Shown piece after piece: positions 51,960 through 64,000 of a DNA stretch of 64,000 nt. The translations under genes were made by a program, and so were the position numbers. The notes beneath the pieces are model-generated. The model was given only the letters and a program-made list of their open reading frames with translations, was not told the origin of the DNA and ran no database searches. Positions within the stretch are counted from its first letter, which is position 1. Each line of letters opens with the position of its first letter. This DNA is from Polytrichum commune (taxonomy: Eukaryota > Streptophyta > Polytrichopsida > Polytrichales > Polytrichaceae): contig OX485803.1 in the NCBI GenBank assembly GCA_950295325.1, positions 23,190,001 to 23,254,000 on the forward strand. The letters are read 5' to 3'.

Positions 51960-53610
51960 ACAACAAAATCGATCAGTCTAGAAAGAATCGAACTAAATAC
52001 CAGGGTGTTACGTCTGCAATCAGCATTCTCAATGCAGTGACCAACATCTTCATAATTATCAGCGGTCGCTGGGTGGGCTGCAACAGAAAATAGTGATTTA
52101 AAGGAAGAACTGCTCAAAAGGAGGATCAGATATCCGATTAGTGCATTCCAGAGGACCCTACCCCCTGAAATGTACACAACTGGTACATGCTCTGAATAGA
52201 ACATACACTGAGGTAGGTCCCCTGAACAGTAGCACTGAAACCTGGCCACCCGCCAGCCGGGATAACAAACTTCTTACGTAATCAGAACAGGAAACACCCA
52301 TGCAATTTTGGAAAGGGAAAATATGATAAGAAAACCATAACCATTGGAAAGCTGACATCATAACTGGATACACTCCAACTCTAGTCTACATGGTTGCAAA
52401 CCCACCCCCAAGCAACAGAAAAAATCCCAAAGTAGGTAGTAAGAACATCTGCATCGACTTCAATAATCAGGTAAACTAAAAAAGACCTAAAGGTACCAAA
52501 AACTCTCTCTGCTGTAACACGCAACCACTCCACCGGTGAAAATAGCCACAATAAACACCCGGAGGCAACTGTGAACTCACTCTGGTGAAATCTAAATTGA
52601 ACTGAAATTCACCAATAAAATTCCCACAAGTAGACGATGACCGCTTTCAACAACCCACTATTTGAATGACCGACCAGACTGCACTTTATTCGTCACATGA
52701 ATTCTTTAATATGGTGCCACATGATGATGATAATGATGATCGTACTAGAACTCAGACCTAAATGGAGGGAATGAAGAGACATACCGCTGGGGCCCGTGAT
52801 AGTCGACACCCACTCGTAGAGGTTGTCGCCCTTAGGTCCTGCAGTGCAATTCGAGGGCAACTCAAGGCTGATCTCCGCGAGTTCCTTCAGAATCCGCTTC
52901 GCTGAAGCTGTGAGGGGCGTGGTGGACATCCATGGCCTTCCTCCTCCCCCTATCCCCGCCCCGGTGGTGGGACTGTCACTCATCCTCCTATCCTCGCCTC
53001 GCCTCGCCTCTCCTCTCCTCTTCGTTTCCCTCCCCCCCGCCCCTCTCTCTATCTCTCTCTCTCCCACAAAAAACCCTCCCACGAAAAAAACATAAAATTC
53101 TCTCTGCAACGCAAACACACACTCGCTCAGCCAGTTTCAAAGCTCACTACGACACATTCCCCAACATTACAAACATAACCATCCTAACATGCGAGCAAAA
53201 GTGACAAGCTCTTGGTCTGCTTCCCGAATTGGAGACCAAACGGAAGGCTAACAACAAAATTCGAAACGATTATCGTGGATTTCAAAGTGACCCACTTGGT
53301 AATCACTGTCCCGTCACCAAATCACGAAGGAGCGTGTTTGTTCGATCGGTTGGCTCGCTGACGCTCGCGGGCGCCGGGCGGCCGAGAACACACAGTAAGC
53401 TGCAGCATGCGAGAAGGGGGGGGCCTATAGCCGCCCCTGTTCAAGCCACCCCATACCCACATGCCGCGGCGGTCCCCCTATGGCCGTTTCTCCTTTCCTT
53501 TGAGTGAGTCCACGGTGGAGTGACTCCAATGCTTGGTTGGAGGCCCTTTAGCCGCGCATTCCAAATTCTTGCACATTTCATTGTCTGTGGCATGTAAGGT
53601 ATGTGGATGT

Positions 53611-54545
53611 TATTCGGTTCATTTTTCATTTCTCCAACTTCTACCAATTAGGGTTACACAACAAAAACTTGTGTTGCGTTGCATTAGCGAATCTACAATG
53701 AAGCATCATGATCAACCAGATTGAAAACTGGACCTCCCCGGCTGATTTGGTTTTGGTTATCAGAAGTGCATGTTTGTTGGTTTCTTAATTGAACACATAG
53801 CTCCTCCCAGTTGTGTTCATTATTGAGAGTAGTCCAATCTCCTTTAAACACGTGTCTTTCTAGTGTTTGCTCTTAGATCCTCACCAAGCATACCAATCAC
53901 GTATTAGGCGCTCGATTAAGAAAATGAACCAAATTACACTATCATACCTTATTACTTACAACACTTTATGGATATAGGCACACGAATTCTTACAGAATTT
54001 GTGTAAGATCAACTAGGTCACGGTCAATGTACTTCAACTAAATGTTTCCGTCTAAAGTAAAACTCGTGTCATTTCTTCATGAATGTTATCCTATTTAGTT
54101 TACATGGACTCGATTATTATTGGGTTGGAGCATATGTCTTTTAATATATCACTACATGGAATCATATGTCCTCACCAAGCACCTCTCGGGATGCGATCAC
54201 ACATACCTAAGTCTTGTGGAGCTCTTCTATATAGCAATTGTCTTCACAAGCACATGCTCCACATCCTTCCAAAGTGTTCATTCCATATCACCTTTATTGG
54301 CTATGCTCTAGTGATTTGTTTCTCTCTTTTTTCTTGCTTATAAGTTTGTCCTTGAATGAATGTATGCAAATGAATGTGGAAATCAGGTAACTTATATGGA
54401 TGAAACTAAGTTAACTTTAGATAACTAGGAATATACGTAATAAACTAGATAGGGTTATCTAGAACCTAAGTTAGCCCCCACTCTTAAGGCAAGGCATTGG
54501 GGAAGCTATAGATGAGATGGATGCATGTTGCAAATGGCCCATAAC
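53611..54545. other. Intergenic, no gene seen
   Basis: AT-rich and non-coding. Confidence 0.5.
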
Positions 54546-54919
54546 ACTACACTAAATATTATATTTAGTGTCACCAATACTATTTGTCTTGCTTGAAGCT
54601 TAATATTGTAAACCGCCCATGTGGTGTCTCCAACATTAAATGTAAACCTAACACGATTTGTCGATTTTGTAAAAACATTTGGGCATTATAGATTTACAAT
54701 CTTCCAAAGATTGTCACTTATTAATTGAACTTCCATCCAAATTTCAATCATCCATGACAATATTTTATTACGTTGATTATTAGAATGCAGAAAATGCCAA
54801 ACTTTTCTTTCAATAATTGGCATGGATTTCATCCAAGTTGTAACCATCCATGACAATACTTGTAAACTTATTCATAAGAAGTGTCGCTAGAAAAGTTACC
54901 ACATTGTAAAATAGTGTAA
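54546..54919. mobile_element. MITE group C, copy 3
   Basis: The left end is ACTACACTAAATATTATATT. Interior blocks match the other copies (CCATCCAAATTTCAATCATCCATGACAA in pieces, GTGTCGCTAGAAAAGTTACCA). The right end near ATAGTGTAAGG is worn. Confidence 0.7.
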
Positions 54920-57673
54920 GGGGACATATTGATACCTTCGGACCGAGAACTTCACCGGTGGGAAGGCAAAATGGTCATATGCAAACACTCTTTTACTCTA
55001 CACCCGCTCCTTGATTTGAAGACATAGTCCAATTACATTTTAAGCATGTGTCTTTGTGGTGTATGTTATTTGATCCTCGGAATACCATACACCAATCAAA
55101 TACAAGTTTCTTATTAAGAAAAGTAGTCAAATGACATCCACATACCTTATGCCATTCTTTGCAAGTCACCCCTATGCAGTCTCCATGACTCCTAAAACTT
55201 AAGAACCATCTCAAGACATTTGACATGAACATTGTCATTCAATCTAAAAATCCTTAGCCTAGAGTGCCTTGGCAAATATTGAATGTAATTTGTCTCCATT
55301 GTAGTCTATGATTGACGTTGTTGCTTACACATATGTATTCCACTGACAGTAAAATTGTTATCGAGCTTGCATGTTAAAATATGCAAATCTCTTCTCCACA
55401 TAAATAAGAAATATGCTTTACAAGTTTGAATTTTACACAAAAATTATGGCCATTATTGAATACACTAAATTAAATTTCAAAATTGTGAATTGCATTCTAA
55501 TAAATAGAAACATCAGGGTATGGCCAAACCAAGACAAGCTTGAGTTTCAAAGAAACGAGATTGGTATACCAATGTGATATCAACCTTTATAGGTCCACGA
55601 GGCCTGCTCTAAAATGACCCTAAATTACTGGGTGATAGTGGAGAGGTATCCACTTCCGAATGGAGTGGTTGGCGGTTTGATTCCCGCTGTGAAATCTTCT
55701 CTCTACTTGACACACACATAGAAAGAAAAAGAAAAAGAAAAGCTAGGTAGGTAGGAAGCCATGAGCCCACCCACTACAAGGTAGGCAATAAACCCCACCC
55801 TGCACCAAGAGGATTCTTGAACATGATAGGGCCAACGGGCTCAAATTCACGTCAAATTGCCCGACATTGGTTATTTTAATTATTTATTATTTATCCAAGA
55901 GGTCATAGAGGTCCGAATACTAAATACATAATGTATATATTTGATTCACTTCAACATTGTCTTGTACAACCCTAATTTCACAAGGTGCTCTTTCAAAATA
56001 GAACATGTTAAATAAAGTCTCAATCTCACGGACCAAGTAAGAAGTCAACTTTGAAATGTATTGGAGGCTTGTACAAACTTCAATGTAGACCACGCAATTG
56101 TAGCTTGAAACCTTTTAATGGTGAAGATTTTGCTTCATTTTGGATGCCTTTAGCGAGCTTGGTTTTTTTTAAAGCAATATTGTGTGTTAAATATATCAAC
56201 GAGTCTCAAAGCCTTGTACCTATTTGTCGATAACATCAACATTGGGCATTAATCCGAGCGGTGAAGAGCATTGGAGTTGGCAAGTTTGTGATTGAGAATA
56301 TCGATTACGGTTGTCAACAATCATGGATTCAACGCGTGTATTGAGGTGAGGATTTCATGTTATCGTTCTTCATGTGCTACCACACTAATAGGGTTTGCCA
56401 TATGGTTTCATAGTCTTCAATAATCAAGGTGCACAATCATAATTTATAAGTAATTGGAATTTGTGGTTGAATCGAAATTGCAACAAAAGTTATGACATGT
56501 TGAGAGTATCTGCAAAAATGAATGTGACTCGGGTTTAATGTTGAGTTGGTGTTGACACATATCTTGCACGGTTTGATATGTTTTCAATGTTGACTCAACA
56601 TCCAATTGACTATCCATTCAGCTTATGATTCATTCAATTTACTCACAAATCAATTTTAATAGGTCGTGCACCTATAAATGATAGAAACCAAAATTTGATA
56701 TTTACAAACATGTGTCTGGTAGACATTGACTCATTGTTGTAATACAATTTGATTGAATCAATGTAGAATTGATGTTGAGATACAAATCTTTAGGTTTGTC
56801 CCAAACCAGTTGTATTATGTCATCACTTGATGTTAGTCATATATATATATAGGTTGTTTCATTTTTCGATCACTATGGTCCTAAATATTCTTAATAAGTA
56901 AAAGTCTAAAACAATAACATTACAAGGATCAACATGTCTCTGTCACTCATTGTTTGCCACTACAAAGTAGATCTTAGGTATTCAAATTTGCTAGTGACAA
57001 CAACCTATGATCCTTATATTGACACAAACAAATAAGAAAACCAATCAAGTTCAAGGTTTGTATCATATCAATGTAATCTATTCGACTCTAAAGTTGTTGA
57101 GAACTTCACTTGGGCAATTTTTTTGGCACGAGTGTAAAACTTCTTAGTGTTTGCAAGTCAATAGTTGGTTTGTGAGGAATAAGCACATGATTCTAACACT
57201 CGAAACTCCACAAGTGACCCACTTCAAAATCTATTTTGTAAGGGTTTCTTTTAGAAATGCGAAACTATGACATTTGGTATGGCATGTAGGTTGATGGGTG
57301 ACCCTTCACAAGAAGCACAACAACGAAAGAGCTCTTCCGAGTCGACTTGTAATATGCAAAGTACCAAAGCCCTCCCAATCAAGTTGCGGTATTATGAGAA
57401 GGCAATGCCCTAGATCTCTCTCTCTCTCTTGCAAAATTCAAGCTTGAACTTGAAGTTATTGAAACTTGCCAAACTAAATCACAAGTAGAGTTAAATATTC
57501 ACATACAAACTTACAAAAGAAACCCATACATTTTGCCATCTTGAAGATATACATTTTGGGTTACATTCAATTGCTCATATGCATTGTCCAAGTTCACCAA
57601 CACATAGGTCGTGAATATGTCCCTACATTGTTCACTTATTGATTTTTATTTGACCCCTTTTTTTTTTTTGCAG
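54920..57673. other. Intergenic or 5' intron sequence of the downstream gene; no exon recognised
   Basis: AT-rich DNA. Exons of the gene starting by 57674 may lie here, but none can be recognised. The exception to plain sequence is a possible tRNA-like patch at 55628-55690. Confidence 0.35.
55628..55735 (+). repeat. Possible tRNA-derived SINE head
   Basis: GATAGTGGAGAGGTATCCAC resembles an A box and GGCGGTTTGATTCCCGC resembles a B box about 35 bases later. An AAGAAAAAG-rich tail follows. It does not fold as an ordinary tRNA by eye. The two boxes are short, so this remains weak. Confidence 0.25.
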
Positions 57674-57805
57674 TTTCGATTTCTTGATGGAGGTTTGTTG
57701 GGCAAAGAAGATGACGTGAATGCCATCACTCAAGGTGAAGGTCCTCGGGCTGCTTCCGTGGAGCTCCTCAATGCTGAAGAAGCTTCAAAGTTTGATGTAA
57801 ATGGG
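57674..57805 (+). CDS. Internal exon of an unrecognised gene
   Basis: A polypyrimidine tract and CAG (57661-57673) precede 44 open codons (FRFLDGGLLGKEDDVNAITQ and onward to KFDVNG), followed by GTGAGT. Codon use and splice signals make it a believable exon. It is phase 0 at both ends, while the next exon I recognise (62011) needs one extra base. At least one more exon therefore lies between them, or they are separate genes. Confidence 0.55.
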
Positions 57806-58029
57806 GTGAGTGAGTGGGGCTCAAAATGATCATCATATCATGCAATATTCATTTTTCAATGTCGTCCCCGCCCTATAGTTGAATGGGAGGTCAATTGTGC
57901 CCATATAATTATTTTAATATTTTGTAACTTTCATAATATTACATATTAGGTTGAGCATGATGTGTGGGTCCAACCTGAGATCTGGGAATAAAACGTCGAG
58001 ATCCATGACATACTAGAGTTTTCAACATA

Positions 58030-58461
58030 CAGTCCACCCTCTATAAATGTTACACCTATAAGTGTTAACCCTCTCTAAATGTTAAATTTCTTCTACTCCC
58101 CACATATTGCACACTATAAATGTTAAACGTGTTAACTGTTAACAAAATGGTACTCCCTTCTTTGTAAATTTGCCTCTATAAATGTTAATGAATGAAATAC
58201 AACCATAATATGGAATACCAAAGAACCATTGATTCATACTTCACCCGTGATTTGTAAACTTGATATTGAATAAAGTTTTGATTGGGTTTGCAATTTTATG
58301 AATGGTATTCTCTCACAAGGACTCTTCATAATTTCTTATATTTATAAATGTTAAGATTTGTATATTGCTCCAAAAAGTAAATTTATAATTGTTAACTGTT
58401 AACACCTCTATAAATGTTAACTTTGATCCACCGAGGGTTAACATTTATAGAGGGTAGACTG
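58030..58461. mobile_element. 432-bp pogo-like MITE with TA target duplication
   Basis: The ends are inverted: CAGTCCACCCTCTATAAATG at the left and CAGTCTACCCTCTATAAATG at the right, read inverted. TA flanks both sides. CTATAAATGTTAA recurs at least four times inside. The ends are close to the CAGT...CCTCTATAAAT termini of plant Emigrant/Lemi-type pogo elements. No ORF is present. Confidence 0.85.
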
Positions 58462-58493
58462 TATATGATGTCAATAGAGAGATATAAACAATC

Positions 58494-58811
58494 ACTAGTA
58501 AGAAAAAAGTATGCCAAAAATAACTACAACCCAAATCGGCTGGGATTCATTTGACCAGCCTTATTTGCAGTCGTTAAACGATTGCAGATTTGTTTCTTTT
58601 TGGTTTAGCAACTGACATTGTAGGAATTTGGGGCATGTAATATACCGTTGGAAAGGTCTTGAAAACACCTTTCCAACGGTATATTACACGCCCCAGGATA
58701 AATTATAAATGCAGTCGAAGAAACAAAAAATATTAATTTGTTGTCGTTTAGCGACTGCAGATCAGGTTGGTTATTTTTGCTGCAGTGTTTTTGGCATACT
58801 TTTCTACTAGT
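58494..58811. mobile_element. Foldback element family (GTTGGAAAGG core), copy 3, with extra outer inverted repeats
   Basis: The inner element (58553-58773) starts GACCAGCCTTATTTGCAGTC and ends GACTGCAGATCAGGTTGGTT, so both terminal repeats survive. The central stem (58630-58695) has TATACCGTTGGAAAGGT and its partner. Outside it, ACTAGTA-GAAAA-GTATGCCAAAAA forms a second inverted pair (58494-58520 and 58785-58811) not seen at the other two copies. Confidence 0.85.
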
Positions 58812-59158
58812 TTAATTGGATGGTTGTAACTTAAATACTATAGAGCATGGAGGTCCGACTGAACATTAGAAAAGAGAACAATAGCTCCCCTTTTAGTAAT
58901 GTTATGTCAAAATCAAAGTTGTATTAAGGAATCACCTAAGTTTGTGGTCCCCAACTCATGTGCTCCTAGCAATTCCACCAACCACTTCTAATTGGTTTCA
59001 CTTCCCATGGCATGTACATAGACTAAGCTTGGACCCCTACTGTCCCAGACCATTGCACATGCATGTACAAACAAACATCTCGGGTGAACCCAACACCATA
59101 CACCCACTCACCCATGTGCTCATGCATGTGCGTACCTGCCATATGCATGTATACCCAT

Positions 59159-59183
59159 GCCCATGTACAACCCCCCCCCCCCC
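59159..59183. repeat. Poly-C tract
   Basis: A run of about 13 C bases lies in non-coding DNA. It has no assigned function. Confidence 0.8.
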
Positions 59184-59470
59184 TCAAAATGACATGCCAC
59201 CATGCCCCATGGAGCACTTTAAGAAGGAAAAAATGATTTTAATTTAATTTCTTTTCTTTTCATCAAGTTGTCCTATTTTGTACTCTTGGCTATACGACGT
59301 CACCACCTTAGCTCTATGCCCATCACCTCCTCCTAGTTTCTCCCAACATACCCACCTTTTGCACTTGTTGTCCCCCACCTTTCCCTTTTTTGTTTCTCCT
59401 CTTTCTTTTGTCACATGATTGATTTAAATAAAATTTTTTTGGCATGTGGCCCTTTTTTTTCTTTGGAGAA

Positions 59471-59835
59471 CTACACTAAATAATCCTATTACTATGGGCC
59501 ACAATAACTTTCTAGAGTCCATGCTAATTTTCTTAATGAGAATTAATGTGGGTCACATAAATACTCAACCCACACTAAATTTCTAGTAAGAAATTAGCGT
59601 GGGCCATAATAGTAGTTTTCTAGAAAATTAATGTGGGTGATTATTTTATTTTGCGCTTACTTTTTTCTTATAACTAATATTCAATGTGTTGGTCAAAAGT
59701 CTTCATGAAGACTTGGGGGAAGACCCGGCATCTTGGACCCATGTTAATTGCGCCTTGACTAGAAAATTAGTGTGGCCCACATTAATTATTTCCACACTAA
59801 CTTTCCACCCGCTCTAATAGGACTATTTAGTGTAG
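59471..59835. mobile_element. MITE group E, 365 bp
   Basis: The left terminus CTACACTAAATAATCCTATT pairs with the inverted right terminus CTACACTAAATAGTCCTATT. The interior has several AATTAGTGTGGGCC-type inverted blocks that can fold on themselves. It is non-coding. Confidence 0.82.
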
Positions 59836-62010
59836 TTGGACATTTGAACCTTATGGCGGGATATTGGTGTCCCATGATGCACCGGTTCTCACACAAAGCC
59901 CGTGTGGACGTCAAAAATGGTCGGTTGAAGGCGATCAAAGCGGCGTTGAGCTTATCTTGATGTCTTGTACACAATGTGATGTTTGATGTTGATTTTTATT
60001 TTCAATCACTGACAACCATATTCTCTCCTTTAGCTCACAACTATACTCTTCCTCGGTCTTCTTCGACGCCATTGCAAATGATGCAGGTGCCAACACCTTC
60101 CCCCCTCTCTCTACAGGAGATACCCCCTACCCTAAAAAATAATTAATGCATTTTTTGGCTCCGGTTTATGTGGGACACCAGTGTGCTGCTATAAGGTTCA
60201 TGTCTCCATCTTTCATAATCCCCCCCCCCACCACCACTACCAACGCATTCTCCATTGTATATAGATTCATGTCACAAAGTTATATGTGACACCACCCTAA
60301 TCAACTACATCGGACTTGCCAATCATGTAGGTGGGGCACTCTATTGTGGGCTACTCACATCCAATATATTGAATGTAATAATGCTTCTATCATCTTGATT
60401 CCCGTTGGGGAGAAATTATGTCTCCACTTGAAAAATCTTAGGGAAACCACATATTCAAACATGTCCACCTTATTCATTTTTATTATATGGTTCGACAAAT
60501 CCTCTAAAAACTTCTTCAATGATGTGCAAAACCCCTTCAAGATGAAAATCACGTTAAGTATTGGCCATTGGGTGAACCTTTCCCATACTCAGACAATTTG
60601 TCATGAGCTTAACCATCTTGGGTATCATAATGGATACAACTCATTCTACAAAGTATATGTTTATAATCCAAGATAGAGGGTGCTAGGTTTGGATGTGCCC
60701 CAAAAGTGAGCCCAATTTGGATTTGCAAATCATCTTGCATTGGTTTTGTGTTTTGTTTCTTGAGAGAAGTGTGTGTGGAGATTTTTTAAAAAAATGTCTT
60801 GCCTTAATCCTCTAGTTGCTAGGAAGGTTAATGCCATCACATCGGTTCTCCTTTGTGCGAGCATCTTACTCCCTAAAAGACACAGGGTTTGACTTTGTAT
60901 TAAGAATGTATTATAAAATTTGGCTTGAGGGCCTGAATTAGAGTTGGGTAATTAAATAAAGGATGTGGTTCTAAAATGATGTAGTGATGATCAATGACAA
61001 TATTGTTCGTTTGAACATGCAAATAAGATTTAAACTTCATCCTCCATGTCTATCTCTTCTATGATACTTTTATGAGGTCTCTCCATTATTTAAACCTTTG
61101 AAAGAAAACTTGGAACCAAGTCATGTTCTCTTAGTCCTTGGGGGGATTAAGTAGATATACAAGTAGATATACAAACCATGTCTACCATATACAAACCATA
61201 TACCAACAAGTTTTTGCACTCATTGTGGATGATTTCTTTTGGATCCTCTATGCAAGCACGTTGACAACATTAACTTTATTCGACTTGCAAAGTTTGTCTT
61301 CTTTTGATCAATAGTCACATTTGAGTTGGTATCTCAAACCATTTGAGAAGAATCCAAGCATTGTGCATGTTATGTTTTGAGCACAAGCCCCTCTGACTCC
61401 TAGAGCCAACTTAACATGTTAGGTTTGCCAAACGATGTTATGGGTGACATGGCCCTCATAACATTTTCATCAACATAGCCCCTCGTTGTGACCTTTTTCC
61501 ATTTCAATATAGATTTAGTTTGCCACTCATCACATTGTACGATGATGAAGAATGTTATGCTTGTCTTTATGGCGCCTTTGGATTTCATGGAATAGTTTTT
61601 GGCCTTGGGTGGCAACACCATCTACACCTTTGAAACAAACATAGTGGTCTTGCGATCTTCTTTTCGTTGTTACTTGGGCTATTCCATATTCTTCGGATGG
61701 TATTCTTTAAAAGATTGTGTAATGGATATAAAACATTTTTGCGCTATGCATTTAATTTTAATTTTGTGTACATTGATAAGATGAAAAATCCAAGGACATA
61801 GACAAAGACTCCTACATTAGAAAAATCTTATTATACAACTTTAGATTTTTTAAGTTTATGTTATGAATTTGATTGTTTGCCTCAAGAATTATACCATTAG
61901 ATTCATTATTCCTTTATTTTTACCAACATGTAAACAATATCATGTTCATAATGATTTGCATAACATGATAAGGTGATGTACAACTTAATAGTTTTGTGTT
62001 ATAATCTTAG
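59836..62010. other. Non-coding, intergenic or intron; no exon recognised
   Basis: AT-rich. If the exon at 57674 belongs to the same gene as 62011, this is part of a large intron that must also hide at least one unrecognised exon. Confidence 0.4.
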
Positions 62011-62801
62011 GTCTTGCCACCCCGGGGTGGTTGGTCTTCCAAGGATGCAGGGCTTGGCCGATAACTCAATTGTGAGTGCAGGAACCCCGATGCCGGATGA
62101 GATTATTGCCGTGGTCAGGGCCAAGGGAATGGAGTCATTCGGACAAGGTGGGCAACAATCACCCGGGAATTACTCAGTAGCAGCCGGTTCCAAGACCATT
62201 GTGCCCCAATCCATGGTGATGAATTTGGAGGTAAAATGCTTTGACTTCATGCCACCTGAGGTGAACATCCCAAAGGCAGCAGGAGGAGGAAAGGATGAGA
62301 ATGCCAAAGTGGTATACACTGGGAGCACAAGGGCCTCCACAAAACGACGTGTGAAAGGACTCTATCGCTTCAACACCAAGGGCAACTCACTTGAGAATCT
62401 CTTCAACCAAATTGGCACTTACGTGTTTCACTTCTCTGTGGTACGCCTTGCCTTGCTCTACATTACATGGTAATTATATAATGATTATTGACACGTCTCA
62501 AGAGAGAATAATCACTATGGTTGTCTGATAGGGGGGGGGGACAAGAGTGATTAGAGACTTATCGGTACTTATTTAGTGATGCGCCCCCTCTGAATCTTGT
62601 CATTATAGGAATGTCTTCTAGCCCTCATTTTTCTTGGGATATGTAAATGAGAGCCACTTAATTTATAATGTGCAAGCTCCATCTCAATGAACTGGGTGTG
62701 CATACTATCTATAATTAATCTCATTGTTGTTAGACTTAGATTTCATTATGCCTTTAGAAAGAGACATGAGGCACATAGGGAGCTACAAAGAGAAGAGGGT
62801 G

Positions 62802-62849
<48 letters not shown>

Positions 62850-63931
62850 TTGCTTGCTTCCTTCCTCTCCAATGCTCAAGTTTGAAAGGTTCACATGCAA
62901 CGTAAAGCCCTGCTACATATTCCCCTTTGTGGAGGAGTAAATACCCTACGTGATGCAATTGCTTGCCGTGAGTTTTGGTGGAACTTACACATAACTCCAT
63001 TGAGCTTATTCATTGCCTCTGAATCCAATGGTCAATTTGTTGGAGGAATTCATGCTTAATAAGACCCTCAACCCACTATCTTTCGCAAATATGGGTCAAC
63101 CCTTGGGCACGCCCTTATTCATGAAAGCCCCCCATCCCTAGGGCTTATCTATTTCATTCTCACTCACACTCTCAAAGCTATTGTATTCGCTACAATACGA
63201 TCCTTAAAAATTGGCATTGGAGGTTCCGTGCCCTCAAAAGACCACCTACTATTATAAGCCATCTCTCGAATAATGTTAATTTGCAAAAATTATCACTCTA
63301 CATACTTCGATAAAATTCAAATAATGAACACACAAGTTACATGTGATGTTGATTAAAATTGTGGATTCACAACATGATGATACCAAACGCATCAAAGGCA
63401 ATGCGGTGAAGGATTGCAACATTTGGGGATCATTCGTCTCTAGGATTTGGTACCTTTGAGAGTGCATTAGTAATAGAGAGCGAGGTTGCTTGCATGTGAT
63501 TTATAGGTGGGATCAAAATACGGAAATGTGCCGCCTGCCGTTGTTCGTGTGAATGTAGCAGGAGACAAACCTTACTATCCTCGTAGGAACTCACCTCAAT
63601 ATCAAAGGAGAAGTACCAGAGCACTTGCGAGGCCAAAGGAAAGCTCGGCGAGGCGCGAGTGAGTCATTTGTTGTTGATGTTTCGTTCAACCTGCACATTT
63701 TTAATGGAATTGAGGTGGTTTTAGTCTAATGTGGTGATTGCAATTGATCATCGTAAGGCGACGTGGTTATTTCAATCGATTGTTGTGAAGCCACATGGTT
63801 ATTCTTTGTTAGTTTCACCTCATGCCAGGTCCACCACATTAGAGGAAGAACTCGACGATGAGGACCTTGCAATGATGCCCAAGAAAGATATTACCCTCGT
63901 CCACATCGCGACTCTTGATGAACTTGTCTCC
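62011..63931 (+). CDS. Partial gene, Ig-fold segment, possibly GMI1/SMCHD1/DMS3-like; runs off the window
   Basis: Three exons join in phase: 62011-62440, 63507-63658 and 63829-63931, giving about 228 open codons with GT-AG introns (the last donor is GTGAGT at 63932). The first exon reads PGVVGLPRMQGL onward. The join IGTYVFHFSV plus VGSKYGNVPPAVVRVNVAG is the typical last two strands of an Ig-like fold. A basic Arg/Ser-rich linker and an acidic segment (LEEELDDEDLAMMPKK) follow. Repeated Ig-like domains occur in plant SMC-hinge proteins such as GMI1, which is why I suggest that family, but I see no hinge or ATPase motif here. The 5' exons and 3' end are not in view. Confidence 0.5.
62441..63506 (+). 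other. Intron of the partial 3' gene
   Basis: It begins GTACGC and ends TTTATAG. It contains a poly-G run near 62532 and a long (CT)n microsatellite at 62804-62844. No transposon end is recognised. Confidence 0.5.
62804..62844 (+). repeat. (CT)n microsatellite
   Basis: About twenty CT units, followed by TTGC and TTCC repeats. Confidence 0.95.
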
Positions 63932-64000
63932 GTGAGTCTTTCTACTACTACTACTCATGAGGAAAGCATACTCAAAAATCAACATATCACCCACAACCAA

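Noticed and set aside
60344-60676. 110-codon ORF in the 3' intergenic region
   Set aside because: Composition matches AT-rich non-coding DNA and no domain is recognisable.
63507-63658. Lipoxygenase exon (YYPRR motif)
   Set aside because: The short PYYPRR resemblance to the lipoxygenase PYPRR motif is not supported by the neighbouring exons, which join into an Ig-like domain instead.

Overview
The window is nuclear DNA of a plant. Its genes have many GT-AG introns and encode plant or plastid proteins: a UPL1/UPL2-type giant HECT ubiquitin ligase and a PTAC5-type plastid protein. The rest is AT-rich and packed with small inverted-repeat transposons. I cannot name the species. A non-flowering land plant is possible, but this is not shown by the sequence.

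Layout. 1-5.7 kb is intergenic, with tandem duplications and foldback repeats. 6.1-25.9 kb holds a complete HECT E3 ligase gene on the + strand. I resolved 23 exons whose phases all agree, giving an uninterrupted 3,971-residue protein. 26.3-32.9 kb is a transposon-rich stretch. It contains a 1.5-kb PIF/Harbinger-type element with a TAA target duplication that still carries a Myb/SANT-like accessory ORF and has itself been invaded by a foldback element. 33.0-34.4 kb holds an intronless PTAC5-like plastid gene on the + strand with a duplicated 3' flank. 35-41.4 kb is intergenic with a very young 409-bp MITE (8-bp target duplication). 41.5-44.6 kb holds an intact four-exon UBE2E-type ubiquitin-conjugating enzyme on the - strand. 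49.6-53.0 kb is a tandem copy of that E2 gene, broken inside its last exon by the duplication breakpoint. Between the two copies lie nested MITEs, including a 1.1-kb Tourist/Harbinger-type element with a TTA target duplication. From 57.7 kb to the window end are exons of a + strand gene that runs off the window. Its product looks like an Ig-fold segment of a GMI1/SMCHD1-like protein, a weak assignment.

The recurring theme outside genes is non-autonomous DNA transposons. At least six related MITE groups share termini around ACACTAAAT or CACTGATTATCC, and one foldback family occurs three times with a near-perfect 29-32 bp stem. Functionally, a ubiquitin E2 and a ubiquitin E3 lie about 16 kb apart. 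Nothing in the sequence shows that they work together.
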